Below are positions 37,193 through 44,908 of a stretch of DNA of 64,000 nucleotides, piece after piece. Source of the stretch: Mycobacterium spongiae (GTDB lineage Bacteria > Actinomycetota > Actinomycetes > Mycobacteriales > Mycobacteriaceae); NCBI RefSeq assembly GCF_018278905.1, contig NZ_CP046600.1, positions 1,302,001 to 1,366,000 on the forward strand, in the 5' to 3' direction. Under the pieces are notes generated by a model that worked only from the letters and a program-made list of their open reading frames with translations, searched no databases and was not told the origin of the DNA. Within the stretch, counting starts at the first letter, position 1. Each line of letters starts with the position of its first letter. A program made the translations under genes and the position numbers.

Positions 37193-37496
37193 GCCCGACG
37201 ACGATGCGCGCCGGTACGGCGGGTTGAGGAGGAGGGCGATTGGGTTCGTGCCCGACGACGATGCGCGCCGGTACGGCGGGTTGAGGAGGAGGGCGATTGG
37301 GTTCGTGCCCGACGACGATGCGCGCCGGTACGGCGGGTTGAGGAGGAGGGCGATTGGGTTCGTGCCCGACGACGATGCGCGCCGGTACGGCGGGTTGAGG
37401 AGGAGGGCGATTGGGTTCGTGCCCGACGACGATGCGCGCCGGTACGGCGGGTTGAGGAGGAGGGCGATTGAGTTCGTGCCCGACGACGATGCGCGC
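37193..37496. repeat. Tandem repeat, 57-bp unit, 5 full copies plus a 19-bp partial copy
   Basis: Units start at 37193, 37250, 37307, 37364 and 37421, each beginning GCCCGACGACGATGCGCGCC and containing GGTTGAGGAGGAGGGCGATT. They are identical apart from a G-to-A change near the end of unit 5 (GATTGAGTT). A sixth unit breaks off after 19 bp at 37496. Core words (GACGACGATGC, TGAGGAGG, GGCGATTG) resemble the mycobacterial MIRU family. The block lies 16 bp upstream of the fbiA start and 462 bp from whiB2. The near identity suggests recent copy-number change, as in VNTR loci. Confidence 0.95.
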
Positions 37497-37958
37497 GGGG
37501 GGAGCGGGGCGGCGGTCGGGGGCCCTCGCGTGCGGTGGTTCGACCGGCCGGGGTCCCTGGCGGCCGACGACGCATCGATACCGGGGCCGGAATAACGAGA
37601 GTCGGGGCGATTTCGGCCCCCGCGCGACAACGACGGAGGAACGAGTTAATGTCAGTGACTGAAGTGGCCAATGTGGCGAATACTGCGGGTATTTGGCGCA
37701 AAGATGTGAGTAGTTGCACTCGACACGCCGCGGGCCACGCGTGACAGAACCGCAGAAATTTGATCACGAGATGGTACGGAAATGCGCCAAGACGCTTGAC
37801 CCGACCGGCCAACCCGTGTCTAATCACATCAGTGTCATTCCCGGTTGGCCGGCCGGTTTCGGTGTCGCAGACCGAGATTCGATCACTTGTTCGAGTTGGC
37901 GGTACATCATAAAAGCGGGAAGCATTCACTCTCTAGGAGAAAGTGAGGAGGCGGAGGC
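37497..37958 (+). promoter_or_regulatory. Long leader region upstream of whiB2
   Basis: 462 bp without a supported gene. The first 90 bp after the repeats are G-rich. It then holds an A/T-rich segment (37620-37700), a large inverted repeat (37801-37856), a possible promoter patch around 37893-37920 (TTCGAG, then TACATCATAAAAG) and a purine-rich ribosome-binding site GGAGAAAGTGAGGAGG just before the ATG. An open frame at 37714-37986 overlaps whiB2 and looks non-coding. Confidence 0.4.
37801..37856. promoter_or_regulatory. 14-bp inverted repeat in the whiB2 leader
   Basis: CCGACCGGCCAACC at 37801-37814 and GGTTGGCCGGCCGG at 37843-37856 pair at 13 of 14 positions, with a 28-nt spacer. As RNA this is a stable hairpin about 100 nt before the start codon; as DNA it could bind a dimeric regulator twice. 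No U-run follows, so it is not a canonical terminator. Confidence 0.55.
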
Positions 37959-38321
37959 ATGCCCTACGAGCACCTTCGGGGCGTAATGGGAAGCACACCG
38001 CACATCACGACCGGCTGGGCGCAGGAGGAAATTGCCCGACCACATTTAAGTTTGGTTCCCGAGGCGCCTGGCGCATTCGAGCCCGAACCTGAGCCGGCGA
38101 CCCCTGATCAATGGCAGGACCGCGCACTATGCGCGCAAACAGATCCGGAAGCGTTTTTTCCGGAAAAGGGTGGCTCCACCCGTGAGGCCAAGAAGATTTG
38201 CATGGGGTGCGAGGTCCGTCACGAGTGCCTCGAGTATGCCCTGGCTCATGACGAGCGCTTCGGCATCTGGGGTGGGCTCTCCGAGCGCGAGCGCCGTCGC
38301 CTCAAACGCGGCATTATCTGA
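37959..38321 (+). CDS. whiB2: WhiB2 iron-sulfur transcription factor
   Basis: 120-aa Wbl protein, essential in mycobacteria and involved in septation (WhmD). The four [4Fe-4S] cysteines lie in RALCAQTDPEAFFP, TREAKKICMGCEVRHECLEY; the glycine turn GIWGGLSERERRRLKRG follows. The 89-aa form annotated in M. tuberculosis begins near LVPEAP; here a strong AGGAGG site favours the upstream ATG, adding MPYEHLRGVMGSTPHITTG and more, similar in kind to WhmD. Preceded by an unusually long leader with an inverted repeat. Interaction with SigA region 4 is expected for the family. Confidence 0.93.
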   Translation: MPYEHLRGVMGSTPHITTGWAQEEIARPHLSLVPEAPGAFEPEPEPATPDQWQDRALCAQTDPEAFFPEKGGSTREAKKICMGCEVRHECLEYALAHDERFGIWGGLSERERRRLKRGII

Positions 38322-38402
38322 TCGCGGTCTAGATCCAACCGCGGTCCGGGCGGTCCGATCGCGGGGCTCTCAGCCGGATCCAACGCGCGCCAGCCGAGGC
38401 GT

Positions 38403-38909
38403 TCAGTCGTCGTCGATCGTCGGGTCGATTGCCGAGGGCTCGATGTCCAGATAGCTGGCCACCTGGGCCACCAGGATTTCGTGCAACAGCTCGCCGAGCT
38501 CCGCGGTATCTTTTGCCCGCCGCTCAATTGGCTTGCGGAACAACATGATTCGTGCTCGCGTGGCGTTGCCGCGAACGTCCACCCCGGCCGGGATGAGCCG
38601 GGCCAGCGGGATCGGGCCGTCGGCGATGACTTCCGGCGGCCACTGCACACTGTGCGGGTCCTTGGCTGCGATCCGCGGGATCTCATCGACTGCGACGTCG
38701 AGGTCCGACAGCCGCGTTTGCCATCGCCGCTCGATGGGTTCGTAGGCCTCCAACACAGCCATGTCGAACCGCTCGGCCCGGCTTCGCCACCCCGGGACCG
38801 TCGGGGGAAGCAGCGGACCCCGAATATCACGGCTTCGCCGCGTGGCTCGCCGCGGCGCCGACGCACCCCTGGACCGACCGCTTCGCGGCGAGCCGTGGGA
38901 ATCGCTCAC
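38403..38909 (-). CDS. Zincin-like metallopeptidase-family protein (Rv3259-like)
   Basis: 168-aa protein. The C-terminal 120 residues (YEPIERRWQTRLSDLDVAV, DGPIPLARLIPAGVDVRGNA, MLFRKPIERRAKDTAELGEL, LHEILVAQVASYLDIEPSAI) match the actinobacterial DUF1025 family classed as possible metallopeptidases. The HExxH-like site of that family is here LLHEILVAQ, which lacks the second histidine, so catalysis is doubtful. The N-terminus is basic and low-complexity; the GTG at 38909 is a guess, and a start near LEAYEPIERR would give the 139-residue form. Converges with whiB2 at 81 bp. Confidence 0.75.
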   Translation of the reverse strand: MSDSHGSPRSGRSRGASAPRRATRRSRDIRGPLLPPTVPGWRSRAERFDMAVLEAYEPIERRWQTRLSDLDVAVDEIPRIAAKDPHSVQWPPEVIADGPIPLARLIPAGVDVRGNATRARIMLFRKPIERRAKDTAELGELLHEILVAQVASYLDIEPSAIDPTIDDD

Positions 38910-38998
38910 GCGCCGATGGTAACGGTTGAACATCGCGCCGCGAGCGGATGCGCGTGTCCGGCGCTTCCGCGGCGTTTCGTCACGATAGCCTTTCGGTC

Positions 38999-39517
38999 GT
39001 GAACGTACCCCGTCGCTGTTGCCGGCCCGGGTGTCCGCACCATGCAGTGGCCACCTTGACGTTCGTCTACTCGGACTCGACAGCGGTGATCGGCCCGCTT
39101 GCGACCGCGCGGGAACCCCATTCGTGGGATCTGTGTGTCGGCCATGCCGGCCGAATTACCGCACCACGTGGGTGGGAACTCGTGCGTCATGCCGGGCCCC
39201 TGCCCACCCACCCGGATGAGGACGATTTGGTGGCGCTCGCAGACGCCGTGCGTGAGGGCAGTTCGACCGGTATGGGGTTGTCGTACGCGGCAGGGACCGG
39301 CGCGTCACTGGACGAGGTGCCCCGACACCCAGGTGGTGATATGTCCACGCGTGCCGGCGGCGGCACCTCCCCCTGGGGACATGGCTCTACCGACACCCGG
39401 TTTCAGCCTGCGGGGGCACAAGCCACCGCGACGACCGGCGGCGTGCTCGCGCCATCCGAGCATCGATCGGGACGCCGGCGCGGACATCTTCGGGTTCTGC
39501 CCGACCCGGCGGACTAG
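38999..39517 (+). CDS. DUF3499-family protein with N-terminal zinc-ribbon-like cysteines (Rv3258c-like)
   Basis: 172-aa actinobacterial protein of unknown function. VPRRCCRPGCPHHAVATLTF at the N-terminus has three cysteines and two histidines, and DLCVGHAGRITAPRGWELVR supplies another Cys-His pair, so a metal site is likely. The C-terminal third is low-complexity (Gly/Ser/Thr/Pro). GTG at 38999 is the best start. It precedes pmmA by 124 bp on the same strand and keeps the Rv3258c-Rv3257c order. Confidence 0.82.
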   Translation: MNVPRRCCRPGCPHHAVATLTFVYSDSTAVIGPLATAREPHSWDLCVGHAGRITAPRGWELVRHAGPLPTHPDEDDLVALADAVREGSSTGMGLSYAAGTGASLDEVPRHPGGDMSTRAGGGTSPWGHGSTDTRFQPAGAQATATTGGVLAPSEHRSGRRRGHLRVLPDPAD

Positions 39518-39641
39518 GGCTAGACCACACTGGCGAAGGCGGATCAAGACCGTTCGATACCGATTCGGTCGGCACCTTTGGCAGGCCGATAGGCTGGCGG
39601 CCAAGAGTCGAACGTTCCCAGGTCGTCAGGAGCCCACGCGC

Positions 39642-41048
39642 ATGTCTTGGCCCGCCGCGGCTGTCAATCGTGTCATCAAAGCGTACGACGTGCGCGGGTT
39701 GGTCGGCGACGAGCTCGACGAGTCGCTGGCAACCGACCTCGGCGCCGCATTTGCGAGGTTGATGCGAGGTGAGAACGCCCGACAGGTGGTGATCGGCCAC
39801 GACATGCGGGACAGTTCGCCGTCGCTCGCGTCCGCTTTCGCAACCGGGGTCACCAGCCAGGGCCTCGACGTCGTGCGAATCGGTTTGGCATCAACCGATC
39901 AGCTCTACTTCGCCTCCGGGTTCTTGGATTGCCCCGGTGCGATGTTTACTGCCAGCCACAACCCGGCGGCATACAACGGCATCAAGCTCTGCCGGGCCGC
40001 CGCCAAACCTGTCGGTGCCGATACCGGATTGGCCGCGATCCGCGACAACCTGGTCGACGGGATCGGACACGATGACCGGCCGCCCGGTGGGCCAGGGAGC
40101 ATCGCCGACGAGGACTTGCTGGTTCGCTACGGGGAGTTCCTGCGATCGCTGGTCGACACCGCCGGGTTACGTCCCTTGCGGGTCGCGGTCGATGCCGGCA
40201 ACGGCATGGCCGGCCACACAGCACCGGCCGTTCTCGGTGTGATCGATTCGATCACGTTGTTGCCCTTGTACTTCGAGCTGGACGGATCGTTTCCCAATCA
40301 TGAGGCCAACCCCCTGGATCCGACGAACCTGGTAGATCTGCAGGCTTACGTGCGCGACACCGGCGCCGATATCGGGCTGGCCTTCGACGGTGACGCCGAT
40401 CGCTGCTTTGTGGTCGACGAACGAGGAGAGCCGGTCTCGCCGTCCACGGTGACCAGCTTGGTGGCGTTGCGCGAGCTCAACCGCGAGACCGGGGCAACCG
40501 TGATTCACAACGTGATCACGTCACGAGCAGTGCCCGAGTTGGTTCTCGAGCGCGGCGGCACGCCGCTGCGCTCACGGGTCGGGCACTCCTATATCAAGGC
40601 GCTCATGGCGGACACCGGCGCGATTTTCGGTGGTGAACATTCCGCGCACTACTATTTTCGCGACTTCTGGGGCGCTGATTCCGGAATGCTGGCCGCTCTG
40701 TACGTGCTGGCCGCTCTCGGCGAGCAAGATAGACCGTTGTCCGAGTTGACCGCCGACTACCAACGCTACGAGTCCTCCGGCGAGATCAACTTCACCGTTT
40801 CCGACGCGTCGGGTTGTATGGAGGCCGTGCTGAAGTCGTTCGGCAGCCGCATCCAGTCGCTCGATCATCTGGACGGGGTGACCGTGGATCTGGGTGAGGG
40901 CAGCTGGTTCAACCTGCGTAGCTCTAACACCGAACCGTTGCTACGACTCAATGTCGAGGGACGCAGTGCCGGGGACGTCGACGCGGTCGTCGACAAAGTC
41001 AGCGCTGCAATCGCGGCCCACAAGGTGCGCGACGGGGCGGGACTGTGA
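39642..41048 (+). CDS. pmmA: Phosphomannomutase
   Basis: 468-aa alpha-D-phosphohexomutase converting mannose-6-phosphate to mannose-1-phosphate for GDP-mannose. Domain markers: N-terminal VIKAYDVRGLVGDELDES, the phosphoserine loop FTASHNPAAYNGIKL, the metal loop GLAFDGDADRCFVVDERG, the sugar-binding GGEHSAHYYFRD, and the C-terminal phosphate site LRSSNTEPLLRLNVEG. ATG at 39642 aligns with the known start; the frame is open upstream but would run through DUF3499. Overlaps the next gene by 4 nt. Confidence 0.95.
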   Translation: MSWPAAAVNRVIKAYDVRGLVGDELDESLATDLGAAFARLMRGENARQVVIGHDMRDSSPSLASAFATGVTSQGLDVVRIGLASTDQLYFASGFLDCPGAMFTASHNPAAYNGIKLCRAAAKPVGADTGLAAIRDNLVDGIGHDDRPPGGPGSIADEDLLVRYGEFLRSLVDTAGLRPLRVAVDAGNGMAGHTAPAVLGVIDSITLLPLYFELDGSFPNHEANPLDPTNLVDLQAYVRDTGADIGLAFDGDADRCFVVDERGEPVSPSTVTSLVALRELNRETGATVIHNVITSRAVPELVLERGGTPLRSRVGHSYIKALMADTGAIFGGEHSAHYYFRDFWGADSGMLAALYVLAALGEQDRPLSELTADYQRYESSGEINFTVSDASGCMEAVLKSFGSRIQSLDHLDGVTVDLGEGSWFNLRSSNTEPLLRLNVEGRSAGDVDAVVDKVSAAIAAHKVRDGAGL

Positions 41049-42163
41049 ACGCCATTCGGGCGATCGATCTCGAAGACGCCGATGGCCTGATGGCTGCCGA
41101 CCGGGATGGCTTGTTGCGCACCGCGTCGACGGCCGGCGCGCAGGTGCGGGCAATCGTGGCTGCCATGGACGAAGGTGAGCTGGCCTCGCTGCGCGGCGCG
41201 GACCGACCGCGCACGCTGATCTGGGTGGCCGGCCGCGGTACTGCCGAGACTGCCGGCGCGATCCTGGCCGCGACGTTGGGTGCTAACGCCGCCGAGCCGA
41301 TTGTGGTCGTCACCGAGGCGCCGCCGTGGGTCGGGCCACTTGATGTGCTGGTCGTCGCCGGCGACGATCCTGGCGATCCGGTGTTGGTCGGCGCCGCAGC
41401 GACCGGGGTACGTCGGGGAGCACGGGTCGTCGTGGTGGCCCCATACGAGGGTCCGCTGCGGGACGCCACAGCCGGCCGTGTCGCGGTTCTGGCGCCACGG
41501 TTGCCAATCCCCGATGAGTTCGGTCTGTGCCGCTACTTGGCCGCGGGCTTGGCCGCACTGCACATTGTGGACTCCAAGCTGCCGATCGATCTTGGGCTGA
41601 TGGCAGACGAACTGGATGCTGAGGTGCTCCGCAACAGTGCCGGCCGCGAGCTGTTCACCAATCCGGCCAAGACTGTCGCTGCTCGCATGTCCAATCGAGG
41701 AATCGCACTGGCAGGCGACAACGCCGCCACTTTGGCGCTGGCTCGCCATGGCAGTTCGATATTGCTGCGGATCGCGCAGCAGGTGGCGGCGGCCACTGGA
41801 CTGGCGGATGCGGTCGTGGGGCTCCGCACCGCACGAGCCAACGGCCGACGAAACTCGCCTGACTCCTTGTTCCATGACGAGGACATCGACGGGCCGCTCC
41901 CCGACCGCCTTCGCGTGCTGGCGTTGGCCCTGGCCGGGGAGCGGACGGTGGTGAGTGCGCGGGTTGCTGGGCTTGACGACGTTGATGTGATCGTGGCCCA
42001 GGACGTGCCCGAAATCCCTGATGCACCTGGCGGCACCGTTGGGCCTGGCGGTGCACTCGTGCCAGCAGGCCCGACTGTCTCGGAACGCGCTGAACAGCAA
42101 CTGGCAGTATTGGCGGTCCGGCTAGAGATGGCCGCGGTTTACTTGCGACTGGTGCAAGGATAG
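41045..42163 (+). CDS. SIS-domain-like protein between pmmA and manA (Rv3256c-like)
   Basis: 372-aa protein related to bifunctional phosphoglucose/phosphomannose isomerases (TobH family). GTG at 41045 overlaps the pmmA stop. The N-terminal part (TLIWVAGRGTAETAGAILAA, DVLVVAGDDPGDPVLVGAAA) resembles a SIS sugar-phosphate-binding fold, and LALAGERTVVSARVAGLDDV lies in the second half. The catalytic His/Glu of isomerases is not evident. Position between two mannose genes suggests a supporting role in mannose-phosphate metabolism; this is inferred from context. Confidence 0.8.
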   Translation: MNAIRAIDLEDADGLMAADRDGLLRTASTAGAQVRAIVAAMDEGELASLRGADRPRTLIWVAGRGTAETAGAILAATLGANAAEPIVVVTEAPPWVGPLDVLVVAGDDPGDPVLVGAAATGVRRGARVVVVAPYEGPLRDATAGRVAVLAPRLPIPDEFGLCRYLAAGLAALHIVDSKLPIDLGLMADELDAEVLRNSAGRELFTNPAKTVAARMSNRGIALAGDNAATLALARHGSSILLRIAQQVAAATGLADAVVGLRTARANGRRNSPDSLFHDEDIDGPLPDRLRVLALALAGERTVVSARVAGLDDVDVIVAQDVPEIPDAPGGTVGPGGALVPAGPTVSERAEQQLAVLAVRLEMAAVYLRLVQG

Positions 42164-42181
42164 TGCGGGGATAGATAGACG

Positions 42182-43408
42182 GTGGAACTGCTACGCGGAG
42201 CGTTACGGACCTACGCCTGGGGGTCGCGCACCGCCATCGCCGAATTCACCGGGCGGCCGATGCCGGCCGCTCATCCCGAGGCCGAACTCTGGTTTGGAGC
42301 GCATCCGGGTGACCCGGCCAGGCTGGAAACCGCGAATGGCGAAGTCTCCTTGCTCGATGCGCTGGTCGCCGATCCGGAAGGACAGCTCGGCCCGGCATCG
42401 CGTGCCCGGTTCGGTGACGTGCTGCCTTTCCTCGTTAAAGTGCTCGCGGCCGACGAGCCGCTGTCACTGCAGGCCCATCCCAGCTCCGCGCAGGCGGTCG
42501 AGGGTTTTCGCCGCGAAGAACGACGGGGCATTCCGGTGTCGTCGCCGGTCCGCAACTACCGTGACACCAGTCATAAGCCCGAGTTGTTGGTGGCGCTGCA
42601 GCCGTTCGAGGCACTGGCCGGATTTCGGCAGGCGGCCGGCACCAGCGAGTTGTTGCAGGCGTTGGCCGTCTCCGATCTCGACCCGTTCATCGACTTGCTG
42701 AGCGATCAGTCCGACGCCGACGGTCTGCGTGCGCTGTTCACCACCTGGATCACTGCACCCCAGCCCGACATCGACGTGTTGGTGCCCGCCGTGCTCGATG
42801 GCGCCATTCAATACGTCAGTTCCGGCGCCACGGAATTTGCGTCCGAAGCCAAAACGGTGCTGGAACTCGGAGAACGCTATCCGGGCGACGCTGGCGTGTT
42901 GGCGGCGTTGTTGCTCAACCGAGTCAGCCTGGCGCCCGGCGAAGCGATCTTCCTGCCGGCCGGCAATCTGCACACCTATTTGCGTGGTTTTGCGCTGGAG
43001 GTTATGGCCAACTCCGACAACGTGTTACGGGGGGGCCTCACCCCCAAGCACGTCGATGTGCCCGAGCTACTGCGGGTCCTGGACTTCACTCCCACCGGGG
43101 AGGAGCAGCTGCGGCCACCACTTCGCCGCGAGGGAATCGCGTTGGTCTACGAAACCCCGACTGACGAGTTCGCGGTGTCGCTCATAGTGCTCGACGGTGA
43201 TCATCTCGGCCATGAGGTCGACGCGTCCTGCCGTCACGACGGTCCCCAGATCTTGTTGTGTGCGGAAGGTTCGGCGACGGTTCACGCGAAGGGCGGCGCA
43301 CTCACGCTGGAACGCGGCGCGGCTGCCTGGTTCGCTGCCGACGACGGCCCGATCCGGCTTGCTGCCGCGCAGCCGACCAAGGTGTTCAGGGCGACGGTTG
43401 GGTTGTAG
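42182..43408 (+). CDS. manA: Mannose-6-phosphate isomerase
   Basis: 408-aa type I phosphomannose isomerase linking fructose-6-phosphate and mannose-6-phosphate. Zinc ligands are in LSLQAHPSSAQA (Gln-His), HKPELLVAL (Glu), and the later FLPAGNLHTYLRGFALEVMA with histidine and the catalytic-region arginine. The N-terminus is LLRGALRTYAWGSRTAIAEF. GTG at 42182 starts 18 bp after the previous gene. Last gene of the pmmA-Rv3256c-manA string; its 3' end overlaps the convergent flavoprotein gene by 23 bp. Confidence 0.95.
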   Translation: MELLRGALRTYAWGSRTAIAEFTGRPMPAAHPEAELWFGAHPGDPARLETANGEVSLLDALVADPEGQLGPASRARFGDVLPFLVKVLAADEPLSLQAHPSSAQAVEGFRREERRGIPVSSPVRNYRDTSHKPELLVALQPFEALAGFRQAAGTSELLQALAVSDLDPFIDLLSDQSDADGLRALFTTWITAPQPDIDVLVPAVLDGAIQYVSSGATEFASEAKTVLELGERYPGDAGVLAALLLNRVSLAPGEAIFLPAGNLHTYLRGFALEVMANSDNVLRGGLTPKHVDVPELLRVLDFTPTGEEQLRPPLRREGIALVYETPTDEFAVSLIVLDGDHLGHEVDASCRHDGPQILLCAEGSATVHAKGGALTLERGAAAWFAADDGPIRLAAAQPTKVFRATVGL

Positions 43409-44852
43409 CGAACTGTCGTCGTGTCCGACGCTCGCGCAGCCACAGCCGCAAATTGTGACCGATAGCGCGTCCGATGATCGGCGCCGACGGCACCATGTAG
43501 AGGCTGTCCAGTAGTGAGAACCGCCGCAGAAACCATTCGGCGAGAACGGGATCCGTTTCGGCGGCGCCGAGGAATTGGTCGAACAGCGAGCCGGCCGGTC
43601 GCCACCACCGAGGTACGTGCTCGGCGACGGCATGGTGGAAACTGATGTCGGCGATCGCGTTCATCATCCACACCGGATATGTAGTCTTCGCGGTAGCGTG
43701 ATTGAGGAAGCTAGCCAGTTCGGCGCCCGATTCCAGAGCCCGTCGCAGATGGCCGGCCTGTAGCACCGTCATCGTCATGCCCTGCCCGAAGGTGGGATTG
43801 AAGCTAGCCACCGCATCGCCCAGCGGGATGATGCCGACAGGGAAGCGGTCGACCTTGTCGTACCGGCGCCATCTGCAGGTCGGAAAAGCGTGAAATGCCG
43901 TTTCGCCGAGGGGCTCGGCCTGCGTTAGCGCGGCGGTGAATCGAGCTGGCAGCAGCTTGTCCGCGAGCGCACGCATCTCGTCGAAGGTCGGCGGCGGTTT
44001 CGCATGGGCCACACCGAATGTGGTCAGGACCCAGGTGCCGTCCTCGTAGCACAGCATGCCCAGCCCGAGCGACTGATCGTGCGAAGCGCCGGCGACGACA
44101 ACCTTCTCCCGGATCAGGCCATCGGGGATGCGGAACTGGTGGGTGGCATAGCTGATCCCGATGTCCACCGTCTCTTCGGCCGGCCGCTGATACCCCCACT
44201 GTGCTAACCACACCGGCAGCCGGGTACCACGGCCCGCGGCGTCGACAACGAGGTCGGTGGCGACGAATTCCCCGTCAGCTAGGTCTTCCCGGTCGGCCCC
44301 GGCGTCTTCGGCTGGACCGGCGGGATCCAGGAGCACGCCGGTAACTCGCTGGTGTGTGCGCTCGAATGTCGGCTCGGTGACCCGGCGGCGCACGATCTCA
44401 ACGTTGTCGATGTCGAGAACGCGGCGTCTCAGCTGCCATTCCAAGTGCGGCCTGCTGGGCACATAGGCCGTGAACTCTTTGCGTAGCGTGTGGCCCGTCC
44501 CGAGGACGTGACCGGCGGCGCCCAGGTAGATGCAGTCCGGACGGTTCTCCAACATCGCCACGCCAGCAGCCACCATGTCGTTCAGCAGGCCCGGGAAGTG
44601 GCTGTCGAGTTCTTGTGCCCCGCGGGCCATTAACAGGTGTAGATGTCGGTCCTGCGGGACCGTGGCCCGGGTGGCCGGTGCGCCCGGCAGCTCGTCGCGT
44701 TCGAAAACAGTAACTTTGGAGTAGAAGTCCGACAGCACCCGCGCTGCACACAACCCGGCGACGCTGGCCCCGATGACCACAGCGTGGTCTGCCCCGTGGC
44801 CATTCGGGTTTCGTGGCCGCCTGGGCAAGCTCTTGGCCAAGCTCCCCCGCAT
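43386..44852 (-). CDS. FAD-dependent monooxygenase-like protein (Rv3254-like)
   Basis: 488-aa flavoprotein of the PHBH/geranylgeranyl-reductase-like group. N-terminal FAD motif HAVVIGASVAGLCAARVLSD, conserved arginine region FTAYVPSRPHLEWQLRRRVL, DLVVDAAGRGTRLPVWL and the second FAD motif GIIPLGDAVASFNPTFGQGM are visible. The substrate cannot be inferred. The start at 44852 gives a basic leader (SLAKSLPRRPRN) that could be too long; Rv3254 is 462 aa. Divergent from the permease gene. Confidence 0.87.
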   Translation of the reverse strand: MRGSLAKSLPRRPRNPNGHGADHAVVIGASVAGLCAARVLSDFYSKVTVFERDELPGAPATRATVPQDRHLHLLMARGAQELDSHFPGLLNDMVAAGVAMLENRPDCIYLGAAGHVLGTGHTLRKEFTAYVPSRPHLEWQLRRRVLDIDNVEIVRRRVTEPTFERTHQRVTGVLLDPAGPAEDAGADREDLADGEFVATDLVVDAAGRGTRLPVWLAQWGYQRPAEETVDIGISYATHQFRIPDGLIREKVVVAGASHDQSLGLGMLCYEDGTWVLTTFGVAHAKPPPTFDEMRALADKLLPARFTAALTQAEPLGETAFHAFPTCRWRRYDKVDRFPVGIIPLGDAVASFNPTFGQGMTMTVLQAGHLRRALESGAELASFLNHATAKTTYPVWMMNAIADISFHHAVAEHVPRWWRPAGSLFDQFLGAAETDPVLAEWFLRRFSLLDSLYMVPSAPIIGRAIGHNLRLWLRERRTRRQFATTQPSP

Positions 44853-44908
44853 TCCCGCAGATTACCCAAGTACTGTGCGGTCACAAATAGCGCGAGAGGA
44901 AGCATCGG

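Noticed and set aside
37193..37496. CRISPR-like array
   Set aside because: Units are directly adjacent with no unique spacers and no cas genes nearby; it is a plain tandem repeat.
37177..37929. N-terminal extension of FbiA through the 57-bp repeats (about 250 extra residues)
   Set aside because: The frame is open only because the repeat contains no stop; conserved FbiA sequence begins at the GTG at 37176.
37714..37986. A 90-codon frame in the whiB2 leader
   Set aside because: It overlaps the whiB2 start, has no ribosome-binding site and no similarity that I recognise.
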